Positions 6,976-12,448 of a stretch of 13,414 nucleotides of DNA are shown here, one piece after another. The DNA lies in contig DAOUVG010000017.1 of the NCBI GenBank assembly GCA_030667735.1, forward strand, positions 1-13,414, read 5' to 3'. The notes beneath the pieces were generated by a model. That model did not search any database. It was not told the origin of the DNA and saw only the letters and a program-made list of their open reading frames with translations. Position numbers and translations under genes: made by a program. Within the stretch, counting starts at the first letter, position 1. The number at the start of each line of letters is the position of its first letter. The stretch is from Dehalococcoidales bacterium (lineage in GTDB: Bacteria > Chloroflexota > Dehalococcoidia > Dehalococcoidales > Fen-1064).

Positions 6976-6991
6976 GTGGTAATGTTACCAC
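6976..6991. promoter_or_regulatory. 16-bp palindrome, candidate operator for the SDR gene
   Basis: GTGGTAATGTTACCAC consists of two perfect 7-bp arms around a 2-bp centre, in the gap between the HAD stop (7032) and the SDR start (6916). Its size and symmetry are those of a dimeric repressor site. No regulator gene is in the window, and I found no convincing -35/-10 pair here. Confidence 0.5.
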
Positions 6992-7031
6992 ATATCAGGT
7001 GGGTTGTAGCGGGTTGGTCAGTTTTTCATGG

Positions 7032-7598
7032 TTAAGCCTGTTCAAGCGCGTTGACCAGGGCAATAATACCGCTCCAATCGAAGACACGTCGGCAATTCCG
7101 ATGAAGAAGTGGCGACTGGTTCCACGGCTGGTCCAGCAGGATAGAGAAGACGCCGGCTTCGGCTATGCTACACGCCTCATCCAGGCGGTCCTCCACGAAC
7201 ACGTCAAAGCCCCGTCCCGCCTGGACCTTATCCCCGTACCGTTCAAGGACTATATGGTCGTACCGTACGTTGTTTTCAGCAAGCCAGGAAAGAGTAATGC
7301 TTTTCAGGGACGCCGGTCTGGCTGTAACCAGCCAAATCTCGTGCTTACTGAGCATGGACAGGCCGGAGATGGCTCCTTCGATTGGAGGAGCGTGCCGCAG
7401 CAGGTCGGTTCCAAGCGTCTCCTCCCAGATATGGGCTACCTGCGCCTCGTCGATGCCCAGTGCTAATGTCAGGTCCCAACACCGCAGCTCCTGCACTGAA
7501 ACCGGTCTCCCGCAGACCTCGGAGACTACGGGAAGCATAACAGCCGCGTAGTCCGCGATGACTCCATCGATATCCACCCCGATTGTTAACCGCTTCAT
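7032..7598 (-). CDS. HAD-superfamily 5'(3')-nucleotidase-like phosphatase
   Basis: A 188-residue haloacid dehalogenase-fold phosphohydrolase, closest in motif layout to the 5'-nucleotidase, deoxy (C) type family. Motif I is DIDGVIAD with nucleophile D9 and acid D11. Motif II is VTARP with T92. K124 in GDK is the likely motif III lysine. VEDRLDEA with E136-D137 binds Mg2+, and LLDQPWNQ at 154-161 is typical of the family. It would dephosphorylate nucleoside monophosphates or another small phosphate ester; the true substrate is open. Its ATG overlaps the MFS stop codon in an ATGA (7595-7598), and it lacks a strong SD site of its own, so translation is probably coupled to the transporter. Confidence 0.85.
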   Translation of the reverse strand: MKRLTIGVDIDGVIADYAAVMLPVVSEVCGRPVSVQELRCWDLTLALGIDEAQVAHIWEETLGTDLLRHAPPIEGAISGLSMLSKHEIWLVTARPASLKSITLSWLAENNVRYDHIVLERYGDKVQAGRGFDVFVEDRLDEACSIAEAGVFSILLDQPWNQSPLLHRNCRRVFDWSGIIALVNALEQA

Positions 7599-8929
7599 CG
7601 TACTACCACATTCTCTTCCTGGCTGAGGGTCTTGGGGCTCCGTTGGTCCTGGAGGCGCCTCATATGGGGGCGAAACAGCGTAACACCGATGAAGAGCACC
7701 AGTGTCACTGCCCCAAACGCGCCGATCGTTACCGGGACACCGTAAGCGTCGGAGAGCATGCCTATCGGGAGTGCGCCCAGCGGTTGAAGACCAAAGGTGG
7801 TCATAAACAGTCCCGTTACCCGCCCGCGCATTTCCGGTGGAGTCAGCACCATTACAAGGGCCTGGTTAAGTGACATATATGCGGTGCCGGTGGCTCCGGT
7901 CAGCGCCAGCATCACCAGGGAGAGAGGGAAGTTACCTGCGTTGGCAGTAACGGTGAAGAGGATGATGGACGCGCTAAACCCGATTCCCGTCGCCAGAAGA
8001 ATACGACCCTTGTAACGGTAGTTGACAATTGAAGCAATAAACATCGCCCCGACCACGGCACCACCACCCACGACGGACATCATCAGTCCCAACTCGGCAC
8101 TGCCGACATGGAAGACCTCTTCCTGGAAAACCGGCAGAAAATTGACATAGGGCATCGCCAGGATAACCGGAAAGACACCGATAATCAGGAGCTCAAGTAC
8201 GGTCCGGTCGTGGCGCAAATAGCGCAGGCCATCAAGAGCATCGCCCAGCAACGACCGTGAGGCAGCTATCTGGGATTTCCCCATGATGGGAATCATCAGA
8301 AGGATAATGGCAAAGATGCCGTAACCGACGAACTTCGTGTAGTATAACGGGGCGATCCCAATCGTGGCAATGAGAATCCCGGCCAGGGCAGGCCCCCCAA
8401 TCCGGGTTACATTCATTACGCCTGAATTCAACGCCAGGGCATTCAGCAGATTTTTGTCCCCTACGAGGTCCGGAACATACGATTGACGAGCGGGCATGGT
8501 AAATCCGGCGATAATACCCGTAATCACCCCACCAACGACAATATGCCATACCTCGATAAGCCCGGTATGTACCATCACGCCGATCCAGAGTGCCATAATC
8601 CCGATACCAAGCTGACCGCTTATCAGCAGGTTTCGCTTCGACATCCGGTCGGCGGCAATACCCCCGGTCAGGGAAAAGAAGAACATTGAGAAACCCATCG
8701 CGGCGCTTACGTATCCAATGGCGGTAGCCTGCCCGGTAAGCTGGTAGACAAGGTAGTTCTGGGCAAGCTGCATCATCTGCAGCGCCGTGGTAGCAATCAA
8801 CGACCCGATGATAAACAGGCGGAAATTTCGGTTCTTAAGGGAAACAAATGGCGTACGCCAGTCCCTCTTCTTTCGAGGATATTCAGGAGGAACGGTTCCC
8901 GTACTTCCCGCTCCGCTTTCTTCGTACAC
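7595..8929 (-). CDS. Major facilitator superfamily transporter (MFS_3/EntS-like exporter)
   Basis: An integral membrane permease of about 444 residues with alternating hydrophobic segments from residue 36 on and the MFS motif A variant GGIAADRMSKRN at 89-100 in the loop after helix 2. The second half repeats the layout, with EMRGRVTGLF in the equivalent late loop. It resembles the MFS_3 group of exporters; the substrate is unknown. I place the start at GTG 8929, because AAGGA lies 7 nt upstream. The open frame continues to an ATG at 9058, but those 43 extra residues run straight through a palindromic repeat and read like its translation (LPRYARNDT). An ATG at 8992 inside the repeat has only a poor CAGGG upstream. 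The HAD gene follows with an ATGA overlap. Confidence 0.9.
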   Translation of the reverse strand: MYEESGAGSTGTVPPEYPRKKRDWRTPFVSLKNRNFRLFIIGSLIATTALQMMQLAQNYLVYQLTGQATAIGYVSAAMGFSMFFFSLTGGIAADRMSKRNLLISGQLGIGIMALWIGVMVHTGLIEVWHIVVGGVITGIIAGFTMPARQSYVPDLVGDKNLLNALALNSGVMNVTRIGGPALAGILIATIGIAPLYYTKFVGYGIFAIILLMIPIMGKSQIAASRSLLGDALDGLRYLRHDRTVLELLIIGVFPVILAMPYVNFLPVFQEEVFHVGSAELGLMMSVVGGGAVVGAMFIASIVNYRYKGRILLATGIGFSASIILFTVTANAGNFPLSLVMLALTGATGTAYMSLNQALVMVLTPPEMRGRVTGLFMTTFGLQPLGALPIGMLSDAYGVPVTIGAFGAVTLVLFIGVTLFRPHMRRLQDQRSPKTLSQEENVVVR

Positions 8930-8950
8930 TGCTGAATCCTTTTCTTCGGG

Positions 8951-9017
8951 CCAAAGTGGCGTGTCATTGCGAGCGTAGCGCGGCAATCTCATCCCTGACC
9001 AGATTCTGCGCCACTGG
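8951..9017. repeat. Structured copy of the GTCATTGCGAGCG-type palindromic repeat
   Basis: The core GTCATTGCGAGCGTAGCG (8963-8980) followed by CGGCAATCTC is recognisable as the widely dispersed intergenic palindromic repeat found in many unrelated bacteria; I know it by pattern, not by search. Inside, ATTGC pairs with GCAAT. The copy is enclosed by AGTGGCG (8955-8961) and CGCCACT (9009-9015), a 7-bp perfect stem, and CC/GG outside it. It lies just upstream of the MFS ribosome-binding site, in the 5' leader. Confidence 0.7.
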
Positions 9018-9032
9018 AACAAGCAGAAATCT
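9001..9032. repeat. Stem-loop in the MFS leader
   Basis: AGATTCTGC (9001-9009) pairs with GCAGAAATCT (9023-9032), nine pairs with one bulged A, around a 13-nt loop. It overlaps by a few bases both the repeat stem before it and the next stem-loop, so the three structures could be mutually exclusive. Confidence 0.5.
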
Positions 9033-9071
9033 CGCCTTGTGCAGTCTACCGACTCCACCCAGCAGGCGAGA
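9030..9071. repeat. Extended stem-loop in the MFS leader
   Basis: TCTCGCCT (9030-9037) and AGGCGAGA (9064-9071) are perfect 8-bp arms. Inside, three more pairs and a 4-bp stem AGTC/GACT (complement of 9043-9054) close a GGTA tetraloop on the minus strand. The length and nesting suggest an RNA structure rather than a protein operator. Confidence 0.5.
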
Positions 9072-9092
9072 CTCCTATCATGGTGCCACTAC

Positions 9093-9119
9093 ACTCCCGG
9101 AGAAGTAACCCACGGGAGT
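9093..9119. repeat. Stem-loop near the presumed MFS transcription start
   Basis: ACTCCCG (9093-9099) and CGGGAGT (9113-9119) form a perfect 7-bp stem with a 13-nt loop. On the minus strand it would be the first hairpin of the MFS leader. CACGGG also occurs twice with a 10-bp period at 9111 and 9121. Confidence 0.45.
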
Positions 9120-9135
9120 CCACGGGCCTGATACA

Positions 9136-9144
9136 ATGATACCA
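9136..9144 (-). promoter_or_regulatory. Extended -10 promoter candidate for the MFS operon
   Basis: On the minus strand TGGTATCAT (complement of 9136-9144) has the TGn motif and 5 of 6 -10 bases, with no clear -35 box. Transcription from about 9129 would give a 200-nt leader carrying the hairpins and palindromic repeat before the GTG at 8929. Confidence 0.4.
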
Positions 9145-9154
9145 CAAACACGAT

Positions 9155-9184
9155 TTGGCTTCTCACCTGACCATGTGGTATCAT
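9155..9184 (+). promoter_or_regulatory. Promoter candidate for the 42-codon ORF
   Basis: TTGGCT at 9155-9160 and the extended -10 TGGTATCAT at 9176-9184 are separated by 18 nt (4 of 6 and 5 of 6 matches plus TGn). The start point would be near 9191, about 30 nt before the ATG at 9221. Confidence 0.5.
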
Positions 9185-9220
9185 TGACTGTGGAAACAGC
9201 AATAGTAGAAGGACCCGGCA

Positions 9221-9349
9221 ATGAGTGCTAAACAGACTTCAGAGAAGAAAACTCAAGACCTGAATACCTTCATCGAGAGGGTAAATAAGAAAGATAAATG
9301 TAACGGATTGAAGATTCGTTTCGCCTTCGTGAAGCGCAAGCGACGTTAG
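9221..9349 (+). CDS. Small, highly basic 42-residue peptide, unrecognised
   Basis: The frame starts at ATG 9221 and stops at TAG 9347-9349. AGAAGGA at 9207-9213 lies 7 nt before the ATG, and an extended -10 promoter is about 37 nt upstream. The product begins MSAKQTSEKKTQDLNTF and ends FAFVKRKRR. By hand count it has 9 Lys and 5 Arg against 4 acidic residues, with one Cys at 27. There is no signal peptide or membrane helix; a cationic tail after a short hydrophobic strand (KIRFAFV) suggests nucleic-acid or anionic-surface binding, but that is only inference. Codon composition (about 41% G+C) is clearly lower than the neighbouring genes, so it may be recently acquired, or may not be translated. 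I do not recognise a family. Confidence 0.5.
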   Translation: MSAKQTSEKKTQDLNTFIERVNKKDKCNGLKIRFAFVKRKRR

Positions 9350-9367
9350 TTCCCGCTAAAACGGGAA
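9350..9367. terminator. Hairpin between convergent genes
   Basis: TTCCCG (9350-9355) and CGGGAA (9362-9367) pair around CTAAAA, directly after the TAG of the small ORF. A wobble and an A-T pair can extend the stem into that stop codon. Neither side has a proper T-run, so termination is likely weak or factor-assisted. Confidence 0.35.
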
Positions 9368-9375
9368 TTGCATTC

Positions 9376-9394
9376 AGTCCACCTGCGGCGGACT
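9376..9394 (-). terminator. Hairpin over the stop of the toastrack gene
   Basis: On the minus strand AGTCCGCC and GGTGGACT pair over 8 bp (one G-U) around a GCA loop. The stem starts within the TGA stop at 9394-9396. No T-run follows directly, but a second hairpin does. Together the two separate the convergent transcripts. Confidence 0.35.
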
Positions 9395-10293
9395 CACCTT
9401 ACCACCACCCGGCCGATATCGCACTCTATGACCATCTCTACCCTGTTGGCAGCACTCTCAAAACCCGGAGACTGGAAGTAGTCTCCTTCCTGTGGAAAAC
9501 GTCCTTTATCCACATCTATCAGGCTCAAGCCACCGTCTATCTGAATCCGGGCAGCCACGTCGTCCGGAACGGTAATCTCAACATTGGCCACGTTAACATC
9601 AACACCGACACTGGTGACGCCAGCCGAAGATGGCAGCACCACCTCGCAGTTACCCGCATCCAGGTCCAGCGTCAGCCTGGTGACTTCCAGGCGGCTAAGA
9701 TTCAGGTCCACATCGCTGGCTGCCGAGTGGATAATCACTGACAGGGGGATACTCCGTGTAAGATAGACTCGCCAATCGACCCCGCCATCTTCTCCGACCT
9801 TTTGATGGACCGTACTGAGTCGAAGCTCACCTGTATCCCCTATCTCCCGGAAGTCCATGTCCAGTGTGGTGTATCCGTCCCTCACCTCGTAGTCTATTTC
9901 CATGAGGTCTCCTGACCCGCTAGAGAGACTACCGATGTCCAGGCTCCCGGCAGTAAACTCGATGTGTACTTCCGCACTCTCCAGATTACCCAGCGGCAGC
10001 GTCTCACTGCGCATATAGCTGGTCGGCATCGGGCCGTGCTGCCACAGCGCAATCCCCAGGCTCCCTCCGAGTACCACCACGGACACCAGACTGACCAGCC
10101 AGAAGCTGTGGCCCCTCAGCAGGATGCCAGCCCCACAAAGGACGAGCACCACCGGCCAGAACCGCCACAGGGTTCCCCAGAGGTCCCAGGAAAGCACCCC
10201 GGTAGTCTGGAGGAGAAAGACCAATCCCAGGAACAGCAGAAAGGTGCCCCAGATAGCGGCTGATAGCGGACTGCGCCGTTGTTCCTCAGTCAA
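9394..10293 (-). CDS. Membrane-anchored toastrack (LiaF/DUF4097-like) protein with DUF5668-type helices
   Basis: Three N-terminal hydrophobic segments (about 12-32, 43-60 and 63-85) include DLWGTLWRFWPVVLVLCGAGILLRG-like spacing of Trp and Gly typical of LiaI/LiaF-type DUF5668 regions. They are followed by a beta-rich domain from about 95 to the end with repeating short strands (DLNLSRLEV, LDLDAGNCEV, VDVNVANVEI), the toastrack pattern of LiaF and DUF4097 proteins. Such proteins modulate envelope-stress signalling together with PspC partners. The start is TTG at 10293: AGGAGG within the last PspC codons lies 8 nt upstream and the PspC stop TAA is 2 bp away. The longer frame to 10377 would overlap pspC by 82 bp and has no SD site. 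This gives 299 residues. It is the second gene of the PspC operon. Confidence 0.85.
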   Translation of the reverse strand: MTEEQRRSPLSAAIWGTFLLFLGLVFLLQTTGVLSWDLWGTLWRFWPVVLVLCGAGILLRGHSFWLVSLVSVVVLGGSLGIALWQHGPMPTSYMRSETLPLGNLESAEVHIEFTAGSLDIGSLSSGSGDLMEIDYEVRDGYTTLDMDFREIGDTGELRLSTVHQKVGEDGGVDWRVYLTRSIPLSVIIHSAASDVDLNLSRLEVTRLTLDLDAGNCEVVLPSSAGVTSVGVDVNVANVEITVPDDVAARIQIDGGLSLIDVDKGRFPQEGDYFQSPGFESAANRVEMVIECDIGRVVVR

Positions 10294-10295
10294 GC

Positions 10296-10778
10296 TTACT
10301 TCCTCCTGGCAACCATAATCAGCAGTACCCCGAAGCCAATCAAGGGAATAGGCCAGAGGGTACCCCAGTTGAACCACCAGAATACGTTGAAATTACCCAG
10401 CAGCAGGACCACACCGAATACGATAACGGCAATACCGAGCCAGTTAAATCGGCGGCTACGCAATGCAGTTTCTTCTTCAGCTTCCACCCTATCCTTTGCC
10501 ACTGTTGACTGTATGTCACGCCCTATCTCGCTGGCTGTTTCCCGTATATCATCCACATTTTCTTTTATTGTGTCTTTCGGCTCAGCGGTTGAAGAACCCT
10601 CCAGAGGAACTACAAGTGCCAGGACAAGATAGGCAATAATTCCCGTTCCACCAACGAAAATTGACAGCACGGCAATGACCCTGATAATTGTAGGGTCCAT
10701 ACCGAAATATGCCCCCAGGCCGCCACAGACCCCGGCAATCACCTTGTCATCCTGGCTCCGATAAAGTCTCCTGGTCAT
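10296..10778 (-). CDS. PspC-domain membrane protein with DUF5668-like C-terminus
   Basis: A 160-residue protein. Residues 1-60 are a PspC domain: the basic start [20 protein letters not shown], then [16 protein letters not shown] and a membrane segment at about 34-58 ending VVPLE. A charged, probably helical linker (65-108) follows, then two membrane segments (111-131, 138-157) with [15 protein letters not shown], resembling the DUF5668 helices of the next gene's product. PspC proteins act at the inner membrane in phage-shock and Lia-type envelope stress responses. The ATG at 10778 is chosen because the PspC domain begins there and GGAG lies 4 nt upstream; the open frame to 10871 includes the promoter. 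Its stop is 2 bp before the toastrack TTG start, so the pair is translationally linked. Confidence 0.9.
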   Translation of the reverse strand: MTRRLYRSQDDKVIAGVCGGLGAYFGMDPTIIRVIAVLSIFVGGTGIIAYLVLALVVPLEGSSTAEPKDTIKENVDDIRETASEIGRDIQSTVAKDRVEAEEETALRSRRFNWLGIAVIVFGVVLLLGNFNVFWWFNWGTLWPIPLIGFGVLLIMVARRK

Positions 10779-10814
10779 AGCTCTCCCCCCGGTGATAAGT
10801 GTTATGTGAGGGAA

Positions 10815-10843
10815 ATTATACACCACAACAAATGCGGTGGCAA
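10815..10843 (-). promoter_or_regulatory. Near-consensus sigma70 promoter of the PspC/toastrack operon
   Basis: On the minus strand TTGCCA (complement of 10838-10843) is followed after exactly 17 nt by TATAAT (complement of 10815-10820). Matches are 5 of 6 and 6 of 6. Transcription from about 10808 leaves a 30-nt leader before the ATG at 10778. Its place inside the longer open frame argues against the upstream start. Confidence 0.8.
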
Positions 10844-10885
10844 TAAACATATATGAGATACCGCGGTTCACCCTGAACGTCTCAT

Positions 10886-10914
10886 TTGACCGTATTATGT
10901 GTTGAAGGTATTAT
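10886..10914 (+). promoter_or_regulatory. Near-consensus sigma70 promoter of the AlkD-like gene
   Basis: TTGACC at 10886-10891 and TATTAT at 10909-10914 are separated by 17 nt, each matching 5 of 6 consensus bases. The start point would be near 10921, some 44 nt before the ATG. It lies back to back with the PspC promoter, 42 bp apart between -35 boxes. Confidence 0.75.
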
Positions 10915-10964
10915 TGGACTGACTATCGCCTGTCCCTGAAGCTTCTACGGACGTACGAGAGTAG

Positions 10965-11654
10965 ATGGAGTACGTAGAGATTCTGGAGAAACTGAAATCT
11001 CTGGCCAATCCCACTGCTGTGGTGGAGATGGCGCGTTACGGCATAAACCCGAACAACAGCCTGGGGATATCCATTACCAGCATCAGGAAAATTGCCAAAG
11101 AAGCTGGCAAAGACCACTCCCTTGCCAGTCAGCTATGGGAATCGGGCATTCGCGAAGCACGGATGCTGGCCGTTTTGAAAGACGAAGCGAAACTCGTCAC
11201 CGGGGAGCAGATGGATGCGTGGGTGAGCGATTTCGACTCCTGGGACGTATGCGACCATTGCTGCAGCGCCCTGTTCCGGCACACGGAACTGGCTTATCAA
11301 AAAGCAGTGGAGTGGAGTTCCAATGAAAGGGAGTTCGTCAAGCGGGCTGGCTTTGTGCTCATGGCCACCCTCACAATCAGCGATAAGAAGGCTCCGGACG
11401 AGAAATTCGAACCATTCCTGGTGCTGATAAAGCGGGAATCCGGGGACGACCGTAACTATGTTAGAAAGGCGGTCAACTGGGCACTGAGGCAGATTGGTAA
11501 ACGCAATTCCGGGCTGAATGAACTGGCAATCGAGACCGCCCGGGAAATCCACGCGATGGACTCAAAGAGCGCCAGATGGATTGCCTCCGACGCATTAAGG
11601 GAACTGACCGGCCAGCCGGTACAGCAAAGACTGCGGCGCCAGCACGCTGATTAG
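10965..11654 (+). CDS. AlkD-like DNA alkylation repair protein (HEAT-like repeats)
   Basis: A 229-residue all-helical protein of the DNA_alkylation (AlkC/AlkD) superfamily. These glycosylases remove bulky or cationic N3- and N7-alkylpurines using HEAT-like repeats. Seen: the N-terminal LKSLANP helix start; FDSWDVCD at 90-97, where W93 and D97 keep the W-x3-D spacing of W109/D113 in Bacillus cereus AlkD; FVKRAGFVL with R127; and VRKAVNWALRQIGKRN with W172, a hallmark segment. R127 and W172 are assigned to the AlkD catalytic Arg and second Trp only by position. ATG at 10965 is preceded by a weak GAGAG. It has its own promoter, and the TAG overlaps the DUF502 stop, so it appears to be a single-gene transcript. 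Confidence 0.9.
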   Translation: MEYVEILEKLKSLANPTAVVEMARYGINPNNSLGISITSIRKIAKEAGKDHSLASQLWESGIREARMLAVLKDEAKLVTGEQMDAWVSDFDSWDVCDHCCSALFRHTELAYQKAVEWSSNEREFVKRAGFVLMATLTISDKKAPDEKFEPFLVLIKRESGDDRNYVRKAVNWALRQIGKRNSGLNELAIETAREIHAMDSKSARWIASDALRELTGQPVQQRLRRQHAD

Positions 11655-12331
11655 ACATCGACTCCAGGTGCCGAGTCACCAGAAAGCGGGGCTTTATCCA
11701 CCACGATAAGCAGCTTCTCTTTCACCTCTTCAGGTGACATCCGTCCCCCGGAAACGACCATCTTTAGCGCGGCGTCCACCGATATGTCGGTCCGGATAAT
11801 CTCCTCTTCGCGTAGTATTTGCAGGAAACCGGAGGTCGGGTTCGGAGCAGTGGGTATGAAGACGTTAAGCAGCTTCCGGCCGGATTCGTCAGACACTTCA
11901 TTGGTAATAAAACCGATTGTCCTGGTACCCTTCCTGGGGAACTCGGCAAGCACCACCTGCATGAATCCCGTGGCATCGGGTGTGGAGAAGCTCTGTAGAA
12001 TCTGCCTGGTACCATTGTACAGGTAGCGAAATAGCGGTATCCTCCCCATTGCCGCTTCACCGTAGCCAATCAGTCTCCGCCCGATAACGTTGCTCGCAAT
12101 CACACCGACCACGTAGATGGCCACCAGCGTAATGCCAAGACCTACTCCGGGAATCGTGTTGCCAAATATGCGCGCGATAATCGGTTGAAGCCAGCCATCA
12201 ATCTCGTTGAAAGCCCATACAAATGCCCATACGGTGAGACCAAGCGGAAAAGTGATAAAGATACCAGCGAGAAAGTGCCCCCTTATTCTCCGGACAACAC
12301 GTTTTAAAAATGCTATTGATACCCTCATCAT
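11651..12331 (-). CDS. DUF502-family (COV1-like) membrane protein
   Basis: A 226-residue protein with a basic N-terminus, two membrane segments (about 21-42 and 61-83) and a soluble C-terminal domain. The segment IPLFRYLYNGTRQILQSFS at about 98-116 and the following FMQVVLAEFPRKG and TIGFIT stretch match the DUF502 family, whose plant relatives are the COV/LCV proteins. Its molecular role is unknown. Two ATGs are adjacent at 12331 and 12328. AGGAGG lies 7 nt before the first, which I use. The final stop TAA (11651-11653) overlaps the TAG of the convergent AlkD-like gene by 3 bases of a 4-base TTAG. Upstream is a 103-bp gap with hairpins and no clear promoter, so it may be read from the radical SAM transcript. 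Confidence 0.9.
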   Translation of the reverse strand: MMRVSIAFLKRVVRRIRGHFLAGIFITFPLGLTVWAFVWAFNEIDGWLQPIIARIFGNTIPGVGLGITLVAIYVVGVIASNVIGRRLIGYGEAAMGRIPLFRYLYNGTRQILQSFSTPDATGFMQVVLAEFPRKGTRTIGFITNEVSDESGRKLLNVFIPTAPNPTSGFLQILREEEIIRTDISVDAALKMVVSGGRMSPEEVKEKLLIVVDKAPLSGDSAPGVDV

Positions 12332-12355
12332 TTCCTGACCTCCTTACTGTACCGG

Positions 12356-12417
12356 GTGCCTGTCACTCCACGGTGGCGACTTGTCCCCGGCACTCAGGCT
12401 GGATTCACCGTCGGTGA
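12356..12417. repeat. Hairpins between the radical SAM and DUF502 genes
   Basis: GTGCC (12356-12360) pairs with GGCAC (12389-12393), extended by two further pairs, and encloses a smaller GTC/GAC hairpin. TCACC (12405-12409) and GGTGA (12413-12417) form a second stem with a 3-nt loop. Together with the hairpin at 12429-12448 they fill most of the gap. I could not match them to a known riboswitch class. Confidence 0.4.
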
Positions 12418-12428
12418 GGCAAAGGGCA

Positions 12429-12448
12429 CGCCTTTTAACTAAAAGGCG
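12429..12448 (-). terminator. 9-bp hairpin across the radical SAM stop codon
   Basis: CGCCTTTTA (12429-12437) and TAAAAGGCG (12440-12448) are perfect 9-bp arms around a 2-nt centre. The stop TAA (12437-12435) is inside the stem. The bases after it on the minus strand read TGCCCTTTG, a poor T-run, so it may protect the mRNA 3' end or attenuate read-through rather than fully terminate. Confidence 0.4.

Larger units (their letters stand above)
9134..9186. repeat. 13-bp perfect inverted repeat with divergent -10 boxes
   Basis: CAATGATACCACA (9134-9146) and TGTGGTATCATTG (9174-9186) are perfect inverted arms separated by 27 bp. Each arm holds TGGTATCAT, an extended -10 sequence, pointing outward: left toward the MFS gene and right toward the 42-codon ORF. 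It can be read as a symmetrical divergent promoter/operator, or as the terminal repeats of a very small element. Confidence 0.65.

Noticed and set aside
6744..7466. 240-codon plus-strand open frame over the SDR/HAD region
   Set aside because: It crosses two well-supported minus-strand genes and the regulatory gap between them, with no motifs or SD site.
9030..9120. T-box or known riboswitch upstream of the MFS gene
   Set aside because: I looked for the T-box AGGGTGGNACCGCG core and found only GGGTGGAGTCG, which does not fit; no other class matched by eye.
9350..9394. CRISPR-like or tandem repeat array
   Set aside because: Only two unrelated hairpins are present; no regular repeats or spacers occur anywhere in the window.
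10294..10377. GTG/ATG-type start at 10377 for the toastrack gene
   Set aside because: It would overlap pspC by about 80 bp with no SD site, while TTG 10293 has AGGAGG 8 nt upstream.
10779..10871. Upstream extension of the PspC protein by 31 residues
   Set aside because: The extension contains a near-consensus promoter, and the PspC domain starts at the ATG 10778.
12356..12434. Cobalamin riboswitch before DUF502 (GGTGAATCC resembles part of its core)
   Set aside because: The other conserved boxes are missing and the gap is too short for the class.
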